From contig NZ_JBEBUX010000123.1 of assembly GCF_040393045.1 (NCBI RefSeq), forward strand, positions 1 to 12,008: a DNA stretch of 12,008 nt, given 5' to 3'. The notes below the pieces were generated by a model. The model worked only from the letters and a program-made list of their open reading frames with translations, was not told where the DNA came from and searched no databases. Source of the DNA: Pollutimonas bauzanensis_A (GTDB lineage: Bacteria > Pseudomonadota > Gammaproteobacteria > Burkholderiales > Burkholderiaceae_B). Shown piece after piece: positions 1-7,179 of this stretch. The translations under genes were made by a program, and so were the position numbers. Position 1 is the stretch's first letter, and every line of letters starts with the position of its first letter.

Positions 1-155
1 GACACACCCGCCTTTCTCAAGAACGAAAAACCGCCCCCAGCACGTCCGCACAGTAACGCGACCTTGCCGCCGATGCAGGCTCGACGCCCGCGAATTCGGC
101 CTCTTGGCGCGCTTGCGCTGCCGTGAGTTCTGTAAACACCTTGGTTAAAAATACG

Positions 156-905
156 CTAACGGCTACTGCATACCGGGCAAGCCGGATCACGCTTGAACCG
201 CACAGTGTTCCATTGCATGGACAAAGCGTCCAGGCACAGCATACGCCCCACCAAGGGCTCACCCATGCCCGTCAGCACCTTGATGGCCTCGGCCGCCTGC
301 ATGCTGCCTACAATCCCCACCAGGGGCGCCAGCACCCCGGTAGTCGCGCAGCGCAGCTCTTCAACGTCGTCGGCTTCCGGGAATAGACAGTGATAACAAG
401 GTGCGTCGTCAATACGCATATCGAAAACGCTGACCTGGCCGGCGAAGCGTATGGCTGCGCCCGACACCAATGGCTTGCGGTGCGCAACGCAAGCGCGGTT
501 GACCGCGTGGCGCGTAGCGAAATTGTCGCAGCAATCGAGCACCAGATCAGCCAACGCCACCTGTTCGGCCAGTGCCTCGTCGTCAAGACGGCGAACCAGC
601 GCCTGCACCTGCGTTTCAGGGTTCAACTGCGCCAGCATCAGTTTGCCTGACTCGGCCTTGGCCCAGCCTATACGGTCGGTGGTATGCAGGATTTGACGCT
701 GCAAATTACCCAGCTCGACCTCGTCGTCGTCGGCCAGGACAATGTGCCCGACCCCTGAAGACGCCAGGTAAAAGGCGGCCGGCGAGCCCAGCCCGCCAGC
801 ACCGACAATAAGCACCCTGGCCGCCAGCAAGCGCTCCTGCGCTTCGATGCCGAATTCGTCCAGCAAGATATGCCGGGCATATCGCAGCAGTTGCAGGTCG
901 TCCAT
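156..905 (-). CDS. moeB: MoeB/ThiF/HesA-family sulfur-carrier adenylyltransferase (E1-like)
   Basis: This 249-residue E1-like enzyme is expected to adenylate the C-terminal glycine of a small ubiquitin-like sulfur carrier (MoaD for molybdopterin, or ThiS for thiamine) in the cytoplasm. Visible features are the glycine-rich nucleotide loop GAGGLGS (about 35-41), the NLQRQ segment (67-71), the CCDNF motif with Asp127, and the conserved Cys186 in RCATTGVLAPL. Two CxxC pairs (170/173 and 243/246) form the structural zinc site. Length matches MoeB and ThiF, and there is no C-terminal rhodanese domain. The ATG overlaps the stop of ctpA as TAATG, with AAGG upstream inside ctpA, so translation is probably coupled. 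No MoaD or ThiS gene is nearby, so the carrier partner cannot be decided from this window. Family assignment is firm; MoeB rather than ThiF is the usual annotation, not proven. Confidence 0.93.
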   Translation of the reverse strand: MDDLQLLRYARHILLDEFGIEAQERLLAARVLIVGAGGLGSPAAFYLASSGVGHIVLADDDEVELGNLQRQILHTTDRIGWAKAESGKLMLAQLNPETQVQALVRRLDDEALAEQVALADLVLDCCDNFATRHAVNRACVAHRKPLVSGAAIRFAGQVSVFDMRIDDAPCYHCLFPEADDVEELRCATTGVLAPLVGIVGSMQAAEAIKVLTGMGEPLVGRMLCLDALSMQWNTVRFKRDPACPVCSSR

Positions 906-2428
906 TACTGAGCCTTGATCAGGCCTTCAGGCGTTATCCGGAAACGCTCGATTTTGGAGTTACTTGGGTTTATCGGACTTTTTTTTTCCGTTGCTGGCGT
1001 TTTACCATTAGGTTGCGCTGCCGAAGCGGCGGCCTTATCAGCCTTTACCACTTGACTGGGATCGGACTTTTTCACCGGCCGGCCTTCCAGCAAATTGATA
1101 GCCTGCTTCAGCTGATAATCGTCAGCGCCGCCAAATTCGAACATTTTCGGTTCGACCTCTTCTGCCTCGCTATCTTTGCCGGTGGCGGCTTCTTCAGCCT
1201 CGGCCGCGTTGACCAGATGCCGCTGCAAATCGACTTCGCGCGGCAGGCGGAACAGATTGCCCTGGGCGGTATCGTCTACGGCAATATCGGGATCGACACC
1301 GGTGACCTGGATAGAGCGGCCCGAAGGCGTGTAGTAGCGCGCGGTAGTCAGCTTGATGCCGGTGTCTTCGCTAAGCGGCAATACGCTTTGCACGGAACCC
1401 TTGCCGAAAGTGCGGTTGCCCAGGACCTTGGCCCGCTTGTGGTCTTGCAAGGCGCCGGCCACAATTTCCGAAGCCGAGGCAGAGCCCACGTTGACCAGCA
1501 CCACCATCGGAACCGTTTTGCTCCAGCCGGCCAGGTTGGACAGGTAATCGGATGAACCGCTACCCCCGTTCAGGTAGCCGCGCATGTAGTCGCCGGGCTT
1601 GGCAAAGTATTCGCGATTAGAGGATGGCACCCGACCTTTGGTCGAAACCACCAGCACATCAGGCTTGAGGAATGCCGAGGACACGCCGATGGCGCTGTCC
1701 AGCAGGCCACCCGGGTCGTTGCGCAAATCAAGGATGAGCGCCTTGGGAGGCGCTTTGGCGCCCAGCGCATTGAGCTGCGTTACCAAATCGGACGCCGTGC
1801 GCTCCTGGAACTGGGCAATGCGCACATAGGCGATATTGTTGTCCAGCATTTTGCTGCGCACGCTGCGCACCTTGATCAGGTCACGCACAATGTTGACAAC
1901 CAGCGGCTTGTCGCGGCCCTGACGAGCAATGGTCAGCACGATGGGCGTTTTAGGTTCGCCGCGCATCAGCTTGATGGCGTCGTTCAGCGACATCCCTTTG
2001 GTGGGCTTGCCATCGATATGCGTAATTAAGTCGCCGGCCAGTATGCCCGCACGCGCAGCCGGGGTGTCTTCAATAGGCGCGATGACCTTGGGCATGCCAT
2101 CTTCGCTGCCGATTTCTATACCCAGCCCGCCGAAGCCACCTTGCGTGATGGCTTCCATTTCCTTGAAGGCCTCGGCATCCAGGTAGGTGGAGTGGGGGTC
2201 GAGTTCGCTGAACATGCCCTTGATCGCATCATTGATCAGTTGCTCGTCGCCCACGGGCTCTACGTAGCTGCCTTTGATGGCAGCGAAGACGTTGGCGAAC
2301 TGCTGCAGCTCTTTAAGAGGCAAGGGTTCGCCGCGCTGCGCTGCCGCTGTGATGCCCAGGCTTATTAATACGCCGCCCAGTGCGCCTGCAACCACCAAAC
2401 CAAAACCGCCAAACCTGCGAGTGCTCAT
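905..2428 (-). CDS. ctpA: S41-family C-terminal processing peptidase (CtpA/Prc type)
   Basis: A 507-residue periplasmic serine protease that cleaves substrates after recognising their C-termini. In known bacteria such enzymes degrade peptidoglycan hydrolases or process envelope proteins. It begins with a signal peptide or anchor (about 3-30, ending near ITAAAQRG). A PDZ domain lies at about 97-185 (GFGGLGIEI through LTIARQG). The S41 core carries LDLRNDPGG at about 233-241, the nucleophile Ser318 in GSASASE, the general base Lys343 in FGKGS, and Gln347. The 25-residue Ser-Lys spacing equals that of E. coli Prc. The C-terminal tail after about 415 is acidic and then Lys/Ala/Pro-rich. The start at 2428 is chosen because AGGA lies 6 nt upstream; ATGs at 2434 and 2482 would be less well placed. 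It lies 66 nt downstream of envC and overlaps moeB. An A9 tract (minus strand, 979-987) sits in the tail. Confidence 0.95.
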   Translation of the reverse strand: MSTRRFGGFGLVVAGALGGVLISLGITAAAQRGEPLPLKELQQFANVFAAIKGSYVEPVGDEQLINDAIKGMFSELDPHSTYLDAEAFKEMEAITQGGFGGLGIEIGSEDGMPKVIAPIEDTPAARAGILAGDLITHIDGKPTKGMSLNDAIKLMRGEPKTPIVLTIARQGRDKPLVVNIVRDLIKVRSVRSKMLDNNIAYVRIAQFQERTASDLVTQLNALGAKAPPKALILDLRNDPGGLLDSAIGVSSAFLKPDVLVVSTKGRVPSSNREYFAKPGDYMRGYLNGGSGSSDYLSNLAGWSKTVPMVVLVNVGSASASEIVAGALQDHKRAKVLGNRTFGKGSVQSVLPLSEDTGIKLTTARYYTPSGRSIQVTGVDPDIAVDDTAQGNLFRLPREVDLQRHLVNAAEAEEAATGKDSEAEEVEPKMFEFGGADDYQLKQAINLLEGRPVKKSDPSQVVKADKAAASAAQPNGKTPATEKKSPINPSNSKIERFRITPEGLIKAQ

Positions 2429-2494
2429 GCACATTCCTGAAATTGAATTCAAAGTAACCAATACGCCGAAGGCGTCAGGCAAATAGTACCGAAT

Positions 2495-3961
2495 TTACTG
2501 CCTTAACCAAAGCAGAGGATTCACGGGAGTACCCTGATGCCGGATTTCAAAGTATAGGCCCGGGTCCACCTGCCCCCCCGTTGCGCCCACACTGGCAATC
2601 GTATCGCCAGTATCGACGATATCGCCCACTCGCTTCAATAGGCTTTGATTATAGGCATACACACTAAGGTATTTGGCCCCATGGTCGACAATAATGATAT
2701 TGCCAAATCCGCTAAGCCAACTGGCATAGACCACTCGGCCCGGCGCAATGGCATGCACTCTGGTGCCTTCGGGCGAACGCAGCACTATGCCGCGCCATAT
2801 CCCGCCCTCGGGACGTTCGGCGCCAAAACGCCCCAATACATCCCCGCGTACCGGATAAGGCATACCCTTTTTCAAACCTGTGAAGCCACCGGCGGGCGCC
2901 AGGCGTACCTGTTCGGCGCCTTTAGCCGGAGCGGCGTCAGCAACCTGGGCAGGCGGTTCCGGCTTGGGCGGACGAGCCGCGGCCTCTTCAGCGGCTCGCG
3001 CCTGCGCTCGGGCGGCTTCAACCTGCAAGCGGGCTTTTTCCGCCTCTTTCGCGTCTTGCTGGCGGCGCGCCTGATCTTGTGCCGCACGCGCTGCCTGCTC
3101 GGCCTTCTGTGCTGCCAGGCGCTCGCGTTCCAGCGCACGACGCCGCTCCAGTTCGGCCAACCGAGCCTGTTCGGCTTTGCGCGCTGCCTCGGCCTTGCGT
3201 TTTTCTTCCGCGATCCGCGCCTCTTCAAGCTGTTTGGCAATCGCCTTTTCGAGCCCCGTGACTAAGTCGCCCAGGCGCTCGTCGTTGCGCTCAAGTCGCT
3301 GGGCCTGCTTGCGCTGCTCGTTTAACAAACTATCGATGCGCGCGAGAACCTGCTGGCGCTCAGCCTTTTGTTCTTGTAACGATGCTTTTTGTTCGCCGGT
3401 TTCCTTGGCAAGCTGAATCAATTCTTTCTTGTTGGCTTCGGAACGAGCCTGCAACGCCGCCAGCTTGTCCAGCGCCGTGCGAACGCCACGCACCGCGTCG
3501 GCTTGCGCTTGCGAGATGTAACCCAGGTAGCTCAGGTCGCGGCCTATCTTTTGAGGGTCGTCGCCTGACAGCAATGCCGTCCAGGGCGACAGGCCGCTGG
3601 CATATTGGGCGCGCAACTGGTCGCCCAATTCTTTCTGGCGCTGGGCGAGCTGGCTTTTTTGCTCGGCGATTTGCGCGTCCAGCGTTTTAAGCTCGCGCTC
3701 GGTCTTGCTCTGGCGCGCAGCAAGCTCGGCCAGTTCCAGGTTAATCGACGAAATAGCCGATTCGGATGCCTTCAAGTCGTTGGCCGCGTCGCGGCGCGAG
3801 GACTCTTGGCTGTCTATTTCCTTTTGCAGGTCCTGGATGCGGCCACGTAATTCAGCCTGCTGCTTTTTCGCCTCGGCCTGCCTTTGGGCAAGCGTGGACT
3901 CGGCTCCCCAAGCCAGACTTGCCGACAAGGCCAGTACTACACCGCCGAGCGCACGCCGCAT
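2495..3961 (-). CDS. envC: EnvC-like murein hydrolase activator (degenerate LytM/M23 domain)
   Basis: A 488-residue secreted activator of cell-wall amidases. In E. coli, EnvC binds FtsEX through its coiled coil and switches on AmiA and AmiB at the division site. The signal peptide is MRRALGGVVLALSASLAWG. A long coiled coil follows (about 20-250), then a charged Ala/Glu/Arg/Lys-rich stretch (about 245-345) and a Pro/Ala linker. The LytM domain occupies about 378-488. Catalytic zinc ligands of active M23 enzymes are absent: the usual YAH and LHFEIR positions read YAYNQ and LYFEIRHQG, as in E. coli EnvC. This supports an activator, not an endopeptidase. The start at 3961 has AAGG 6 nt upstream inside gpmA and leaves a 1-nt gap from the gpmA stop. 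At 488 residues it is longer than E. coli EnvC (about 420), mainly through the charged stretch. Co-transcription with ctpA fits a shared role in controlling wall hydrolysis (inference). Confidence 0.92.
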   Translation of the reverse strand: MRRALGGVVLALSASLAWGAESTLAQRQAEAKKQQAELRGRIQDLQKEIDSQESSRRDAANDLKASESAISSINLELAELAARQSKTERELKTLDAQIAEQKSQLAQRQKELGDQLRAQYASGLSPWTALLSGDDPQKIGRDLSYLGYISQAQADAVRGVRTALDKLAALQARSEANKKELIQLAKETGEQKASLQEQKAERQQVLARIDSLLNEQRKQAQRLERNDERLGDLVTGLEKAIAKQLEEARIAEEKRKAEAARKAEQARLAELERRRALERERLAAQKAEQAARAAQDQARRQQDAKEAEKARLQVEAARAQARAAEEAAARPPKPEPPAQVADAAPAKGAEQVRLAPAGGFTGLKKGMPYPVRGDVLGRFGAERPEGGIWRGIVLRSPEGTRVHAIAPGRVVYASWLSGFGNIIIVDHGAKYLSVYAYNQSLLKRVGDIVDTGDTIASVGATGGQVDPGLYFEIRHQGTPVNPLLWLRQ

Positions 3962-3962
3962 G

Positions 3963-4715
3963 CTATGCCTTTTTTGCCTTGCCTTGACTGGCGACGGCAG
4001 CCATCGCCGCTTCGATTTCCGCCGGATCGCCAAGATAATAATGGCGTATCGGACGCAGATCGTCGTCAAGTTCGTATACCAGCGGCTGGCCCGTGGGGAT
4101 GTTCATGTGAACAATGTCCTCGTCGGAAATGCCGTCCAGGTGCTTGATCAGGGCACGCAGGCTGTTGCCATGGGCCGAAATCAATACACGGCGCCCAGCA
4201 CGTATGGCAGGCGCAATCGACTCATTCCAGAATGGCAGAACGCGCTCGACCGTATCAGCCAGGCATTCGGTAGCGGGCAGTTTATCGGCGGCGATCTTGG
4301 CATAGCGCCGGTCGAAACGGGGATGGCGATCATCGTCCAAGCTCAGGGGTTCGGGCGCAATCGCGTAAGCGCGGCGCCATATCAGCACTTGCTCGTCGCC
4401 ATACTTCTGGGCGGTCTCGGCTTTATTCAGACCCTGCAGCGCCCCGTAGTGGCGTTCGTTCAAGCGCCAGCTAAGACCGATAGGCGTGTACATCGCATCC
4501 ATCGCGTCCAGCGCGATCCATAGCGTGCGAATGGCGCGCGTCAAGACCGATGAGTAAGCCAGGTCGAACTCAAAGCCCTTTTGCTTTAACAGTTCGCCAG
4601 CCATCCGGGCCTGCTCGCGTCCGGTATCCGTCAGGTCAACGTCAGTCCAGCCGGTGAAACGGTTTTCAAGGTTCCACTGGCTTTCGCCGTGGCGCATCAG
4701 AACAAGTTTATGCAT
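3963..4715 (-). CDS. gpmA: 2,3-bisphosphoglycerate-dependent phosphoglycerate mutase
   Basis: A 250-residue cytoplasmic enzyme that interconverts 3- and 2-phosphoglycerate in glycolysis and gluconeogenesis. It belongs to the histidine phosphatase superfamily: LMRHGESQWN places the phospho-accepting His9 after Arg8, with Arg60, Glu87 in LNERHYG and His182 in SAHGNS completing the active site. The length equals E. coli GpmA. It heads the minus-strand unit gpmA-envC-ctpA-moeB and is divergent from the rhodanese gene. The Shine-Dalgarno is weak: an AGG about 11 nt before the ATG, followed by a T7 run. In E. coli the same position next to envC and opposite yibN is held by the unrelated manganese-dependent mutase GpmM. 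Confidence 0.97.
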   Translation of the reverse strand: MHKLVLMRHGESQWNLENRFTGWTDVDLTDTGREQARMAGELLKQKGFEFDLAYSSVLTRAIRTLWIALDAMDAMYTPIGLSWRLNERHYGALQGLNKAETAQKYGDEQVLIWRRAYAIAPEPLSLDDDRHPRFDRRYAKIAADKLPATECLADTVERVLPFWNESIAPAIRAGRRVLISAHGNSLRALIKHLDGISDEDIVHMNIPTGQPLVYELDDDLRPIRHYYLGDPAEIEAAMAAVASQGKAKKA

Positions 4716-4805
4716 GATAAAAAAACGCCTAAAAGTTGAAATTCGCGGTCCATTTTATAATCGTATGATTCAGCTCTTTTTCCAAGGGCCTATTCGGGAT
4801 ATATC
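4716..4805. promoter_or_regulatory. Divergent promoter region between gpmA and the rhodanese gene
   Basis: This 90-bp AT-rich gap separates two outward-facing gene sets, so it should hold both promoters. A perfect TATAAT lies at 4756-4761. On the plus strand TTGAAA (4736-4741) precedes it with a short 14-nt spacer. On the minus strand the same bases read ATTATA (or TATAAA, one step away), 18-20 nt downstream of TTGGAA (4785-4780). The two sigma70-like promoters would share one -10 core. A second weak plus-strand -10, TATGAT, is at 4764-4769. These are pattern matches only; spacers are not ideal. Confidence 0.45.
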
Positions 4806-5216
4806 GTGGACTTTTTTCTAGATCAGAACAACCTCATTGTTGTGTTTGTCGCCATCGCTTCGGGCGTCATGTTGCTATTGCCCACCATCATAAAGGGCGG
4901 CGGCAAAACAGTCAGCGTGCAGCAAGCCGTGCAACTGGCCAACCAAAAACAAGGTATTTTCCTTGACGTGCGCAGCCCCGACTCCTTCAAGACCGGAAGC
5001 ATACCCCAGGCACGCAACCTGCCGGTAGCCGACCTGGCAGCCAAAATGGCTTCCCTGCCTAAAAACAAGCCTATTATCGTTGTATGCGATCAAGGCCGCG
5101 AATCGGCACGCGTTGCCGGGTCTTTGCGCAAACAAGGCTACGATGAGGCAGTCAGTATGGCAGGTGGCCTTCAAGGTTGGGTCAAAGACGGCATGCCGCT
5201 GTCCAAAAAAACCTGA
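4806..5216 (+). CDS. yibN: Membrane-anchored single-domain rhodanese (YibN-like)
   Basis: A 136-residue protein with one N-terminal hydrophobic helix (about 9-29) followed by a rhodanese domain (about 36-130), probably facing the cytoplasm. Rhodanese domains carry sulfane sulfur as a persulfide on an active-site cysteine, here Cys94 in VCDQGRES; the LDVRSPDSF motif (53-61) and the AGGLQGW signature near the end are also present. It starts with GTG at 4806; GGGA at 4796-4799 lies 6 nt upstream and there is no in-frame ATG before residue 22. It leads the plus-strand set with grxC, secB and gpsA, matching the position of E. coli yibN. The substrate is unknown; the symbol rests on synteny plus architecture. 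Confidence 0.9.
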   Translation: MDFFLDQNNLIVVFVAIASGVMLLLPTIIKGGGKTVSVQQAVQLANQKQGIFLDVRSPDSFKTGSIPQARNLPVADLAAKMASLPKNKPIIVVCDQGRESARVAGSLRKQGYDEAVSMAGGLQGWVKDGMPLSKKT

Positions 5217-5246
5217 TTATTCGTTTTTCGCTATTGAGGAAGCTTG

Positions 5247-5507
5247 ATGCAAACCGTAACCATGTACAGTACAGGCGTGTGCCCGTATTGCGTTCGTGCC
5301 GAAATGCTGCTTAAACAGCGCGGCGTGACCGAAATCGAAAAAATTCGTATCGACCTTAGCCCGGAACAGCGCGCCATCATGATGGAACGCACAGGGCGGC
5401 GTACGGTACCGCAAATTTATATTGGCGACACCCATGTAGGCGGCTACGATGACCTGGCTGCGCTTGACCGCGCCGATGGCTTGATGCCGCTGCTGACGAC
5501 CGCCTAA
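5247..5507 (+). CDS. grxC: Glutaredoxin 3 (GrxC)
   Basis: An 86-residue cytoplasmic dithiol glutaredoxin that reduces protein disulfides and glutathione mixed disulfides using glutathione. The active site CPYC is at residues 12-15, the cis-proline motif TVPQIYIG follows at about 53-60, and the glutathione-contacting VGGYDDL at about 64-70. Length is close to E. coli GrxC (83). The ATG at 5247 is preferred over the TTG directly before it because GAGGA (5236-5240) lies 6 nt upstream. It follows the rhodanese stop by 30 nt and precedes secB by 41 nt, so an operon is likely. Confidence 0.97.
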   Translation: MQTVTMYSTGVCPYCVRAEMLLKQRGVTEIEKIRIDLSPEQRAIMMERTGRRTVPQIYIGDTHVGGYDDLAALDRADGLMPLLTTA

Positions 5508-5548
5508 ATCCACTACTTCACTTCACTCCCCCTTTTCCAGGAAACACC

Positions 5549-6070
5549 ATGGCCGACCAGAACCAAAACAGCCAAGAAACACAAGATAGCCAAGATCCCA
5601 GCTTCAGCCTGCAGCGCACCTATGTCAAAGACTTGTCACTGGAAATGCCCAATGCGCCCCAGATTTTCCTGGAACAGGAAGGCCCTACAGTTGAAGTGTC
5701 CATCAACGTGGGCGGACAGCGTCTTGCCGAAACCGTGTACGAAGCCAGCGTGACCGCAACCGTCACCACGCGCATCGGCGACAAAGTGCTGTATCTGGTC
5801 GAAGCCACGCAAGCAGGCATTTTCGAAGCCGCCAATATTCCCGCCGAGCAACTCGATCCGCTCATCGGCATTGTGTGCCCCACCATGCTCTACCCTTACC
5901 TGCGCGCCAACATGGCCGATGCCATTACCCGCACATCGCTACCTCCCCTGCATCTGGCCGAAGTCAATTTCCAGGGCTTGTACGAACAACGCGTCGCCCA
6001 ACTGTCGGAAGAGCAAAACAAGGAAGGCGATGCCGGCCTTATCCTGCCTCCCGGCATGACACGCCAGTAA
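5549..6070 (+). CDS. secB: Protein-export chaperone SecB
   Basis: A 173-residue cytoplasmic chaperone, tetrameric in known cases, that keeps preproteins unfolded and hands them to SecA for export through SecYEG. The family core runs from about residue 20: FSLQRTYVKDLSLEMPNAP, then YLVEATQAGIF, then the hallmark CPTMLYPYLRANMAD with the following TRTSLPPLHLAEVNF. The N-terminus is a polar Gln/Asn/Asp-rich extension (about 1-18) and the tail (about 152-173) is hydrophilic, as in many betaproteobacterial SecBs. The ATG has AGGA about 7 nt upstream (CAGGAAACACC). It sits 12 nt before gpsA, the same neighbour as in E. coli. Confidence 0.98.
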   Translation: MADQNQNSQETQDSQDPSFSLQRTYVKDLSLEMPNAPQIFLEQEGPTVEVSINVGGQRLAETVYEASVTATVTTRIGDKVLYLVEATQAGIFEAANIPAEQLDPLIGIVCPTMLYPYLRANMADAITRTSLPPLHLAEVNFQGLYEQRVAQLSEEQNKEGDAGLILPPGMTRQ

Positions 6071-6082
6071 AGGCTGCGCCGC

Positions 6083-7132
6083 ATGAGTGCTGCTCCCCAA
6101 CCTATCCGCGTAGCGGTGCTTGGTGCCGGAAGCTTTGGGACAGCGCTGGCGGCGTTGGCAAGCTCGCAGGCCGACACCCTGCTTTGGGCACGCGACCCGC
6201 AGGTTGCCCGCCAGCTTGACCAAGACCATGTCAATCCGCGGTATCTGCCCGATATCCGGCTGCCTGCCACATTACGTGCCACAGCCGATTTCCAGCAGGC
6301 CATGGCTCACGTATGTGCACCGGAAGCAGAACAGGGTCTTATCATCCTGGGCGTTCCGGTAGCGGGTCTGTCCGCCGTTTGTGCACAAATCGCAGCAGCA
6401 TTGGCGCACGGCTGTAGTTCGCAACTCAGTATCGTGTGGACATGCAAAGGGTTCCACCACGAAACAGGCCAATTACCGCATCAAATAGTGCATACGGCAC
6501 TGTCTGGGCGTCCTGATATCGGCCTGGGCGTGCTGTCGGGCCCTTCCTTCGCCCTTGAGATCGCTCAAGGGTTGCCTGCAGCCCTGACCCTTGCCACACG
6601 TAACGACTCGACCATACAGGCCGTCCTGACCGCGTTGCATGGCACCAATGCGCGCATCTACACCAGCTCGGACGTCATTGGCGTGGAAGTCGCCGGCGCC
6701 TTGAAAAACATTATGGCCATCGCCTGCGGAATTTCCGATGGCCTGGGGCTAGGCACCAATGCCCGCGCCGCGCTCATTACCCGTGGGCTGGCCGAAATGC
6801 AGCGCCTGGGGTTAGCTCTGGGCGGGCAGGCAGAAACTTTTGTAGGGCTCGCAGGCCTGGGCGATCTGGTGCTGACGGCAACCGGCGCCCTGTCGCGCAA
6901 CCGGCAAGTCGGACTATCCATAGGCCAAGGCCAGACCCCGGCCAGCATCCTGGGCGGCGGCGTCACGGCGGAAGGCGTACGCTGTGCGCGTGCAGCCCTC
7001 GATCTGGGCCGCAAGCATGATGTGGAATTACCGATTACCGAAGCCGTCTGCAGTGTGCTATTCGATGGAATGGCGCCAAGCGAAGCCGTGTCCAGCCTGC
7101 TATCGCGCGAAGCGCGCGCCGAAGCCCATTAG
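6083..7132 (+). CDS. gpsA: NAD(P)-dependent glycerol-3-phosphate dehydrogenase
   Basis: A 349-residue cytoplasmic enzyme that reduces dihydroxyacetone phosphate to sn-glycerol-3-phosphate, the backbone precursor of membrane phospholipids. The N-terminal Rossmann motif is AVLGAGSFGTALA (about 11-23). Next come TCKG with Lys122, SGPSFALEI (152-160), and the catalytic region VAGALKNIMAI with Lys208, followed by GLGTNARAALITRG and GLAGLGDLVLT. Length is typical (E. coli 339). AAGG at the secB stop lies about 9 nt before the ATG, so translation may benefit from the short 12-nt gap. In E. coli cysE follows gpsA; here a Bug-type receptor gene follows instead. Confidence 0.97.
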   Translation: MSAAPQPIRVAVLGAGSFGTALAALASSQADTLLWARDPQVARQLDQDHVNPRYLPDIRLPATLRATADFQQAMAHVCAPEAEQGLIILGVPVAGLSAVCAQIAAALAHGCSSQLSIVWTCKGFHHETGQLPHQIVHTALSGRPDIGLGVLSGPSFALEIAQGLPAALTLATRNDSTIQAVLTALHGTNARIYTSSDVIGVEVAGALKNIMAIACGISDGLGLGTNARAALITRGLAEMQRLGLALGGQAETFVGLAGLGDLVLTATGALSRNRQVGLSIGQGQTPASILGGGVTAEGVRCARAALDLGRKHDVELPITEAVCSVLFDGMAPSEAVSSLLSREARAEAH

Positions 7133-7144
7133 CGGATAGCCGCT
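7131..7144 (+). terminator. Small inverted repeat at the gpsA stop, possible weak terminator
   Basis: AGCGG (7131-7135) and CCGCT (7140-7144) form a perfect 5-bp stem with a 4-nt loop that begins inside the gpsA stop codon. Only a short pyrimidine stretch (CTCTTTCC) follows, so this is at best a weak terminator at the end of the rhodanese-grxC-secB-gpsA unit. It may be chance. Confidence 0.25.
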
Positions 7145-7179
7145 GGACTCTTTCCGATATTTATTACTCAGGCATCCCC

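Noticed and set aside
17..139. Minus-strand 40-codon frame downstream of moeB, starting at a possible GTG (139) and ending at 17.
   Set aside because: The residues look somewhat protein-like, but AAGG abuts the GTG, third-position GC is only moderate, and I recognise no family. No other feature was found in 1-155.
148..158. AAAAATACGCT shared by the 3' ends of moeB (148-158) and trmL (9261-9271).
   Set aside because: An 11-base match within 12 kb is expected many times by chance, and the flanks differ.
1013..1555. Plus-strand open frame of 180 codons opposite ctpA.
   Set aside because: Antisense to conserved protease motifs, no domain, no ribosome-binding site.
2463..2475. ACGCC-GAA-GGCGT hairpin between envC and ctpA as a terminator.
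   Set aside because: A perfect 5-bp stem, but no U-tract follows on the minus strand and ctpA continues only 35 nt downstream; it may be a minor pause site or chance.
2645..3265. Plus-strand open frame of 206 codons opposite envC.
   Set aside because: It is a shadow of the Ala/Arg/Glu-rich coiled-coil codons of envC, which remove stops from the opposite strand; its product is low-complexity and matches nothing known.
3705..4523. Plus-strand open frame of 272 codons across the envC/gpmA junction.
   Set aside because: It runs antisense to two well-supported genes, has no recognisable domain or start site, and GC-rich codon use explains its length.
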